5,305 nucleotides of DNA from an uncultured Rhodanobacteraceae bacterium (GTDB lineage Bacteria > Pseudomonadota > Gammaproteobacteria > Xanthomonadales > Ahniellaceae): positions 1 through 5,305 of the forward strand of contig CALMWD010000175.1 in the NCBI GenBank assembly GCA_937873105.1, given 5' to 3'. The notes beneath the pieces were generated by a model, which had not been told where the DNA came from, made no database searches, and was given only the letters and a program-made list of their open reading frames with translations. Shown one piece after another: positions 1-5,305 of this stretch (position 1 is its first letter; every line of letters starts with the position of its first letter). The translations under genes were made by a program, and so were the position numbers.

Positions 1-15
1 CGCCTGGCTCAGGCG
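1..15 (-). terminator. Hairpin after the acyl-CoA dehydrogenase gene, possible terminator
   Basis: A perfect 6-bp stem (CGCCTG and CAGGCG) with a 3-nt loop begins 7 nt after the stop codon of the acyl-CoA dehydrogenase gene on the minus strand. The sequence that would show a T-tract lies beyond the window edge, so it may be a terminator or only a chance G+C-rich hairpin. Confidence 0.35.
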
Positions 16-22
16 CAGCGCC

Positions 23-1183
<1,161 letters not shown>

Positions 1184-1219
1184 GGTCGGTCTCGCTGGTG
1201 TCGGAAAACGGGCGGCGCG

Positions 1220-1233
1220 CGGCCGCAAGGCCG
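1220..1233 (-). terminator. Small hairpin between the SGNH-like and acyl-CoA dehydrogenase genes, weak terminator at best
   Basis: CGGCC and GGCCG form a 5-bp stem around a 4-nt loop, 6 nt after the SGNH-like gene's stop. The minus strand has a TTTT run only about 13 nt further on, not directly after the stem. It might attenuate read-through into the acyl-CoA dehydrogenase gene, but could equally be chance in G+C-rich DNA. Confidence 0.2.
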
Positions 1234-1239
1234 AACAGT

Positions 1240-2265
1240 TTAGCGGACGCCCGTCGTCGCCGCGTCGAGCCAGCCGCGCCGTTGCAGTTCTTCGGCCAGG
1301 AGCCGGGTCAGCGTCGCCCGGTCGGCGCCGCGCACGTGAGAGTGGTCCGGCAGCGCCAGCCGGCCCATGCCCGGGACGTCGTCGAAATGCAGGGCCTGGA
1401 TGCCCTCCAGCGCCGCGAACGCATCCCAATAGGCGGCGCGATCGAAGTATTCGTGCTCCAGCGCCGCGACCCGGCCCGACACCGGCGGCTGGAAGAACAC
1501 CACGTTGCCGCCGCGTGCCCGGATCTGCCGGACCCAGAGCTGGATCTGCCGGGCGTCGGCCATGAATTCGTCCGCCGTCGGGCGCGGCTCGCGCATCTTG
1601 CGGTCGGCATCGTCGTCGAAGGCCTTGGCCGACGCCGCGGGGTCGAACCGGTCGAACAGGATTTCGCCGCCGCGGTTGCTGTCGATCCGCGTCACCGGGA
1701 TGTAGACGCGGCCACCCTCGACCCAGCGCTGCAGGCCGGCCTTCCAGCCCAGCGCGGGATTGGCCAGCACGCTGGCGCGCTGCCAGGCGTTCAATGCCAG
1801 GCGATGCACGCGCCAGTTCAGGTTCCAGCGCCGGTGATAGTAGTCGACGTAGTCCTGCTGCATGTCCCACCAGCGCCGCAGCAGCCCGTGGGTATCGACA
1901 TCGCAGACCACCAGGCCGCGGAAATCCGGATCCGCCGCAAGATCGCGCAGCAGCGCGACCGGATGCCTGCCGTTGAGCGACAGCATCACCGGCTTGGTCG
2001 CCGGCACCAGGCTGCGCCAGGTCTTGGGATCGATGCCGTAGGCGCTGCGCGACGCGCCGATGAAGACCACGGCTTTGGGGGCGTCGCCGTACACGCGATC
2101 GCGCTGGATCGACCAGAGCTGCATCGAATCGATCAGCCCGGCCGGCACGCCGAGTCCGCGCCCGTGCCGATCGAGCAGGAACAGCGCCGCAGCCGCCAGC
2201 AGCACCGCCAGCGCCCAGGCCGCACCGAGGGCGCGCGGCTCAGAACTGGAAGTAGATGAAGGCAT
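1240..2265 (-). CDS. SGNH-like membrane-anchored partner of the MBOAT acyltransferase
   Basis: Probably the periplasmic partner that takes the acyl group from the MBOAT protein and places it on the final glycan acceptor, as AlgJ/AlgX-type proteins do for alginate; this is inferred from context and weak motifs. The protein is 341 aa. One hydrophobic segment at about residues 13-31 follows a short N-terminus, consistent with an anchor and a periplasmic body. FIGASRS (68-74) resembles SGNH block I with Ser72 as nucleophile, and D307-H-S-H310 resembles the block V Asp-x-x-His. N98 in LSLNGR may be the oxyanion Asn, but a clear GxND block is not visible. A strong Shine-Dalgarno (GGAGA) sits 5 nt before the ATG, inside the end of the MBOAT gene, which it overlaps by 26 bp, suggesting translational coupling. 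It could also be a non-catalytic scaffold. Confidence 0.8.
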   Translation of the reverse strand: MPSSTSSSEPRALGAAWALAVLLAAAALFLLDRHGRGLGVPAGLIDSMQLWSIQRDRVYGDAPKAVVFIGASRSAYGIDPKTWRSLVPATKPVMLSLNGRHPVALLRDLAADPDFRGLVVCDVDTHGLLRRWWDMQQDYVDYYHRRWNLNWRVHRLALNAWQRASVLANPALGWKAGLQRWVEGGRVYIPVTRIDSNRGGEILFDRFDPAASAKAFDDDADRKMREPRPTADEFMADARQIQLWVRQIRARGGNVVFFQPPVSGRVAALEHEYFDRAAYWDAFAALEGIQALHFDDVPGMGRLALPDHSHVRGADRATLTRLLAEELQRRGWLDAATTGVR

Positions 2266-3637
2266 GGGTGTCTCCGGGACTGAGCACGATCAGCACGAGC
2301 AGGGCGGCGAGCAGGATGGCCAGCAGCGCCCGCGGCGTGCGGGCGAGCAGCGCGTCGAGATCGTGGTCGCGCACCCGCCATTGCACCAGCAGCAATGCGC
2401 CGAAGGCGGCGAGCGCCAACGTCGCGGCGAAGTCGAGCGGCGTCCACGGCGTCGCCAATGCCTGAAGGAACTGCGCCGTCGACGCGAAGTCCGGCGACCG
2501 GAACGGGATCCACAGGGCGACCACGGCGACCAGGGTGAAACCGGCCCAGGCCAGGCGCGAAAGCCCTCGCGGCTCGCCGTCGCGCTCGCCGCGGAGCCGC
2601 CGCTCCAGCACCAGCAGCAGGCCATGGCAGCCGCCCCAGAGCACGAAGTTCCAACCGGCGCCGTGCCACAGGCCGCCGAGCAGCATGGTCAGCATCAGGT
2701 TGCGATACGTGCGCCAGGCACCGCTGCGATTGCCGCCCAGCGCGATGTACAGATAGTCGCGCAGCCAGGTCGAAAGGCTAATGTGCCAGCGTTTCCAGAA
2801 GTCGCTGAAGCCGACCGCGGCATAGGGGTTGCGGAAATTCAGCGGCAACGCGAAGCCGAGGCAGCGTGCTGCGCCGATGGCGCAACAGGAATAGCCGGCG
2901 AAGTCGCAGAAGATCTGCCCGGCGAAGGCCAGCGTCGCCGCCAGCGCGGCGCTCGACGACAGGTTCGCGAGGTTGGACCAGGCCGCATCGACGACCGGCG
3001 CGAACACGGTGTCGGCGAGCACGATCTTCTCGAACAGGCCCCATGTCAGCCAGATCGCGCCTTGGGCCAGGGCCGCCGCCGACGGCGCGCGCGGCTCGAC
3101 CAGCTGCGGCGCAAACTGCGTGAAGCGCACGATCGGACCGGCCACCAGCTGCGGGAAGAAGGCCACGAACAGGCAGAAGTCGCGCAGCGAATGGATCGGT
3201 TCGACGCGCCGGCGATAGACGTCGAAGGTGTAGGACACGGACTGGAAGGTGTAGAACGAAATGCCGACCGGCAGCACCAGGCCGAGCGACCAGGGATCGA
3301 TGTGCACGCCGACCATCGCCAGGGCCGCGGCCAGGTTCGCATGCAGGAACGGGCCATACTTGAACAAGGCCAGCGTGCCGATGTTCAGCACGATGCTCGC
3401 GGCCAGCCACCATCGCCGCGCCGACGGCGAGGCGGCGGCATGGATGCGCCGGGCCAGGAACCAGTCGAGGACGCTGGCGCCGGCGAGCAACAGGGTGAAA
3501 GCCGGACTCCACGCGGCATAGAACACGTAGCTCGCGACCAGCAGCAGGTTCTTGCGCGCGCTCCAGCCGCGCGTCAGCGCCGCGCCGGCCAGGACCAGCA
3601 CGAAGAACAGCAGGAAGGTCAGGGAATCGAACTGCAT
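2240..3637 (-). CDS. MBOAT-family O-acyltransferase (AlgI/DltB-like)
   Basis: Polytopic inner-membrane acyltransferase that hands acyl groups, usually acetyl, from a cytoplasmic donor across the membrane for O-acylation of an exported polysaccharide or envelope polymer. The protein is 465 aa, normal for AlgI. The opening MQFDSLTFLLFF is the typical AlgI N-terminus and fixes the start, although the Shine-Dalgarno is poor. Core motifs are in order: LPVGISFYTFQS (122-133), FVAFFPQLVAGPI (158-169), LNFRNPY (266-272), FWKRWHISLSTWLRDYLYI (280-298) with His285, then LGGLWHGAGWNFVLWGG (320-336) with the invariant catalytic His325. About ten or more hydrophobic segments are visible, the last at about 436-454. 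The conserved GYSDMAIG-like segment reads GYSCCAIG (248-255), an AlgI variant rather than a broken motif. It is paired with the overlapping SGNH gene. The acceptor glycan is unknown: no alginate, cellulose or teichoic-acid genes are in view. Confidence 0.95.
   Translation of the reverse strand: MQFDSLTFLLFFVLVLAGAALTRGWSARKNLLLVASYVFYAAWSPAFTLLLAGASVLDWFLARRIHAAASPSARRWWLAASIVLNIGTLALFKYGPFLHANLAAALAMVGVHIDPWSLGLVLPVGISFYTFQSVSYTFDVYRRRVEPIHSLRDFCLFVAFFPQLVAGPIVRFTQFAPQLVEPRAPSAAALAQGAIWLTWGLFEKIVLADTVFAPVVDAAWSNLANLSSSAALAATLAFAGQIFCDFAGYSCCAIGAARCLGFALPLNFRNPYAAVGFSDFWKRWHISLSTWLRDYLYIALGGNRSGAWRTYRNLMLTMLLGGLWHGAGWNFVLWGGCHGLLLVLERRLRGERDGEPRGLSRLAWAGFTLVAVVALWIPFRSPDFASTAQFLQALATPWTPLDFAATLALAAFGALLLVQWRVRDHDLDALLARTPRALLAILLAALLVLIVLSPGDTHAFIYFQF
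2271..2275 (-). promoter_or_regulatory. Ribosome binding site of the SGNH-like gene
   Basis: On the minus strand GGAGA lies 5 nt before the ATG at 2265 and inside the last codons of the MBOAT gene. It supports this start and shows that ribosomes can load independently despite the 26-bp gene overlap. Confidence 0.65.
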
Positions 3638-3652
3638 GGGGCCGCGCAGGGT

Positions 3653-3671
3653 AGTCGATGGCCCAGTCGAT
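3653..3671. repeat. Short direct repeat in the GNAT-MBOAT gap
   Basis: AGTCGAT occurs at 3653-3659 and again at 3665-3671, 12 bp apart start to start, in the 62-bp gap before the MBOAT start; AGTCGA recurs at 3702-3707 at the end of the GNAT gene. The copies are real, but a regulatory role is only a possibility. Nothing else is seen in this gap. Confidence 0.25.
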
Positions 3672-3699
3672 CGCCAGCCGCATCAGGCCCTGGCCGCAG

Positions 3700-4149
3700 T
3701 CAGTCGAGGCCGCGCTCGTAGCAGATGAATCCCTCGAACGCGGCGACGCGGTCGTACAACGCCCGCGCGCGGGCATTGTCGACATGCGTCAGCCAGTACA
3801 GGCGTTCGCAGCCGCGGCGCTTGGCGTCGGCGGCAACCTGCGCGATCAGGGCCGAAGCGATGCCGCCGCCGCGCCGGGCGGGATGCACGTAGAGATCCTG
3901 CAGGTAGCAGGCATCGCCGAACGACCAGGCCGTGCCATGCACGAAGTAGTGCGCGAGCCCGACCGCGACGCCCTCGGCATCGCGCGCCAGCCAGCCGTAC
4001 AGGGGCCCGTCGCCCTGCACGAGCTGCGCGAAGTTGCGCGCATACAGCGCCGGCGGCCGCGTGGTGTCGTAGAAGGCCAGATAGTCGCGCCACAAGTCGG
4101 ACCAGGCGGCTTGGTCCTGCGATTGGATGCGCGACAGCGTCGTGGTCAT
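3700..4149 (-). CDS. GNAT-family N-acetyltransferase
   Basis: Cytoplasmic acetyl-CoA-dependent acetyltransferase of the GCN5-related superfamily; the substrate (amino acid, amine, protein N-terminus or a toxic analogue) cannot be told from sequence. The protein is 149 aa, a complete single-domain length. The acetyl-CoA pyrophosphate loop is in LYVHPARRGGGIASAL (86-101), fitting R-x-x-G-x-A at R93, G96 and A98. The later motif LTHVDNARARALYDRV (120-135), with N125 and Y132, is the usual beta5/alpha4 region. Start chosen at ATG 4149, preceded by a weak GGGA; the frame is open much further upstream, but that stretch is antisense to the regulator gene and has no family similarity. It is the first gene of the leftward cluster, 62 bp ahead of the MBOAT gene and divergent from the ArsR-type regulator. 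A role with the MBOAT pair is unproven. Confidence 0.93.
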   Translation of the reverse strand: MTTTLSRIQSQDQAAWSDLWRDYLAFYDTTRPPALYARNFAQLVQGDGPLYGWLARDAEGVAVGLAHYFVHGTAWSFGDACYLQDLYVHPARRGGGIASALIAQVAADAKRRGCERLYWLTHVDNARARALYDRVAAFEGFICYERGLD

Positions 4150-4240
4150 GGCCGATCCCGTGCGATTGGAAGGGGTCGACGCTAGCGCATGGGCCGGCCG
4201 CCGCGCTCGCGGCCGCAGCGGCGTCGTCACGTCGCCTCGA

Positions 4241-4269
4241 TTGACCGCCCCCGCCGCAGCCACTACCGT
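4241..4269 (+). promoter_or_regulatory. Candidate sigma70-type promoter for the regulator-metH unit
   Basis: A -35-like TTGACC (4241-4246, five of six consensus) is followed after exactly 17 nt by TACCGT (4264-4269), which keeps the three most conserved -10 positions (T1, A2, T6). Transcription would start near 4276, giving a leader of roughly 27 nt in which nearly all bases belong to the inverted repeat at 4280-4301. Prediction by eye only; the -10 is weak, as expected of a regulated promoter. Confidence 0.42.
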
Positions 4270-4279
4270 GTCGCATCTT

Positions 4280-4301
4280 TTTATCGCGATACAACGATAA
4301 A
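4280..4301. promoter_or_regulatory. Candidate operator: A+T-rich inverted repeat before the ArsR-type regulator gene
   Basis: Perfect 7-bp arms TTTATCG (4280-4286) and CGATAAA (4295-4301) are separated by 8 bp. The left arm also forms a perfect 10-bp palindrome, TATCGCGATA (4282-4291), so there are three CGATA-type half sites. It is an island of A+T in a very G+C-rich region, ends one base before the start codon, and lies just downstream of the predicted promoter. Its size suits a dimeric winged-helix regulator. I infer autoregulation of the regulator and metH; the divergent GNAT gene might also be affected. Confidence 0.6.
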
Positions 4302-4302
4302 C

Positions 4303-5229
4303 ATGGATCTGACCGACCTGTCCAGCCTGTTCCGGACCCTGTCCGACGCCACCCGGGTGCGCCTGCTGGTGCTGCTCGAAGCCGAGGAGCTGACGGTCGC
4401 GGAGCTGGCGGCGATCACCCAGCTCGCGCAGCCGCGCGTATCCACGCACCTGGCCAAGCTCAAGGAGCTTGATCTGGTGCGCGACCGCCGCGCCGGCGTC
4501 TCGGCCTACTACCGCTTCAATGCCGAACTCGACGACAAGCACGCGCAGTTGTGGCGGACGATGCGCCAGAGCATCGACGACGCCCTGCTCGAAGACGATG
4601 CCCGTCGCCTGCCGACCGTGCTCGCCAAGCGCGCCAAGTCCGAAGGCTGGGCCGACGCCGTGGCCGGCGACATGGAGCGCCACTACTCGCCCGGCCGCAC
4701 CTGGGAAGCCCTGGCGCGCGGCGTGATGCACCTGGTCGAACTCGGCGACGTGCTCGACGTGGCCTCGGGCGACGGCATCCTTGCGGAACTGCTGGCCCCG
4801 CACGCGAAGTCCATCCTCTGCGTCGATTCCAGCGAACGCGTGATCCAGGCCGCGCGCGACCGCCTCAAACCACTCAAGCATGTGCGTGTCGAACACGGCG
4901 ACATGCATGCGCTGAGCCTGCCCGATGCGAAGTTCGACCTGGTCCTGCTGATGCATGCGCTGACTTATTCCGAGCAACCCGCCGTGGCCGTGCGTGAAGC
5001 CGTGCGCGTGCTGCGCCCGGGCGGCCGCCTGCTGGCGCTGACCCTCAACAAACATGCCCACAAGGCCGTCGCCGAGGAGTTCGACCACTGCAACCTCGGC
5101 TTCACCGTCGACGAGCTGAAGAAGCTCGCCAGGAAGGCCGGGCTCGACGTGATCGACTGCGAGGTCAGCTCGCGCGAGAAGCGCGCGCCGAACTTCGAAG
5201 TGCTGACCCTGCTGGCGCGCAAGCCATGA
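4303..5229 (+). CDS. ArsR-type winged-helix regulator fused to a SAM-dependent methyltransferase domain
   Basis: Likely a DNA-binding regulator of methionine or SAM metabolism. The protein is 308 aa. Residues 1-75 are an ArsR-type winged helix (LSDATRVRLLVLL at 13-25, recognition helix around Q43-K54 with PRVSTHL, wing DRRAGVSAYYRF at 61-72). It lacks the ELCVCDL-type cysteine motif of metal sensors; the equivalent stretch reads ELTVAELA. Residues about 125-308 are a class I methyltransferase fold: motif I LDVASGDG (151-158), acidic D175 ending beta2, D200, FDLVLLMHAL (211-220) and VLRPGGRL (236-243). ArsR-methyltransferase fusions are a known architecture. ATG 4303 is chosen because the protein starts there as ArsR domains do; the open extension back to 4189 is arginine-rich and crosses the promoter and operator. 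No good Shine-Dalgarno precedes it. It is coupled by an ATGA overlap to metH, so it may sense SAM or SAH, comparable to SahR; enzymatic activity is uncertain. Confidence 0.92.
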   Translation: MDLTDLSSLFRTLSDATRVRLLVLLEAEELTVAELAAITQLAQPRVSTHLAKLKELDLVRDRRAGVSAYYRFNAELDDKHAQLWRTMRQSIDDALLEDDARRLPTVLAKRAKSEGWADAVAGDMERHYSPGRTWEALARGVMHLVELGDVLDVASGDGILAELLAPHAKSILCVDSSERVIQAARDRLKPLKHVRVEHGDMHALSLPDAKFDLVLLMHALTYSEQPAVAVREAVRVLRPGGRLLALTLNKHAHKAVAEEFDHCNLGFTVDELKKLARKAGLDVIDCEVSSREKRAPNFEVLTLLARKP

Positions 5230-5305
5230 GTACCCTGCCCTGGCTGAACCAGGTGCGGGTGGCGCTGCTCGAAACGGCGCTGCGCGAACGCATCCTGATC
5301 CTCGA
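5226..5305 (+). CDS. metH: Methionine synthase (cobalamin-dependent), N-terminal fragment cut by window edge
   Basis: Only the first 26 codons are visible; the gene continues past the window. The peptide begins MSTLPWLNQVRVALLETA and continues LRERILILD if the last codon is Asp. This matches the start of the homocysteine-binding domain of MetH (E. coli LNERILVLDGGMGTMIQ), where the D opens the DGAMGT motif. MetH transfers a methyl group from 5-methyltetrahydrofolate through cobalamin to homocysteine, giving methionine in the cytoplasm. The ATG overlaps the stop of the regulator gene as ATGA, with no strong Shine-Dalgarno, so translation is probably coupled and both share the promoter near 4241-4269. 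In some xanthomonads methionine synthase is, as I recall, encoded as two separate polypeptides; that cannot be judged here. A different homocysteine S-methyltransferase family member is the main alternative. Confidence 0.8.
   Translation, partial: MSTLPWLNQVRVALLETALRERILIL

Noticed and set aside
1184..1870. N-terminal extension of the acyl-CoA dehydrogenase frame
   Set aside because: The extension overlaps the SGNH-like gene on the same strand in another frame and is Arg/Pro-rich; the family N-terminus starts at 1183.
2060..3721. A 553-codon plus-strand open frame opposite the MBOAT and SGNH-like genes
   Set aside because: Its protein is dominated by Arg, Gln, Glu, Gly and Ala with no fold or motif, and it is antisense to a clearly recognisable MBOAT. 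Long antisense frames are expected in DNA this rich in G+C.
4191..4224. G+C-rich hairpin around the GGCCGGCC and GCGGCCGC strings in the divergent region
   Set aside because: Only about 5 bp of stem around a 4-nt loop, upstream of the predicted promoter and without a T-tract; expected by chance in this composition.
4189..4302. 38-codon N-terminal extension of the ArsR-type regulator
   Set aside because: It is Arg-rich, has no similarity to ArsR proteins, and would run through the promoter-like elements and the operator.
4150..4302. SAM or SAH riboswitch upstream of the metH unit
   Set aside because: The leader after the predicted promoter is far too short, and I saw no SAH or SAM aptamer core in the whole intergenic region; an A+T-rich protein operator fits better.
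4150..5088. Long N-terminal extension of the GNAT frame on the minus strand
   Set aside because: It is antisense to the regulator gene and its product has no recognisable domain; ATG 4149 gives the normal GNAT length.

Overview
The window is about two thirds G+C and almost fully coding, with a chromosomal, housekeeping look. The protein set and one gene pairing (an ArsR-type regulator fused to a methyltransferase domain, directly upstream of metH) suggest a gammaproteobacterium of the Xanthomonadales/Lysobacterales group. That placement is inferred from gene content and base composition, with no marker gene. I see no rRNA, tRNA, CRISPR array, insertion sequence or phage gene.

Left part (1-4149), minus strand. 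Four genes run leftward, in transcription order: a GNAT N-acetyltransferase (149 aa), an AlgI/DltB-type membrane-bound O-acyltransferase (MBOAT, 465 aa), its SGNH-like single-pass partner (341 aa), and a short-chain-type acyl-CoA dehydrogenase (386 aa). The gaps are 62 bp, a 26-bp overlap, and 56 bp, so one transcript is possible. The MBOAT and SGNH genes form a clear functional pair that should move acyl (probably acetyl) groups across the inner membrane onto an envelope or exported glycan. No glycan biosynthesis genes are nearby. The acyl-CoA dehydrogenase is a complete beta-oxidation or branched-chain catabolism enzyme.

Middle (4150-4302). A 153-bp divergent intergenic region holds a plausible sigma70-type promoter reading rightward (4241-4269). 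Just downstream is an A+T-rich inverted repeat (4280-4301) ending one base before the start codon of the regulator. It looks like an autoregulatory operator.

Right part (4303-5305), plus strand. A 308-aa protein joins an ArsR-type winged helix to a class I SAM-dependent methyltransferase fold. Its stop overlaps the start of the next gene (ATGA), whose 26 visible residues match the N-terminus of cobalamin-dependent methionine synthase MetH. The fusion suggests a regulator that reads SAM or SAH and controls the methionine cycle. This unit is the most interesting part of the window; related ArsR-type regulators of methionine metabolism (SahR) have been described, so it is probably a variant of a known theme.
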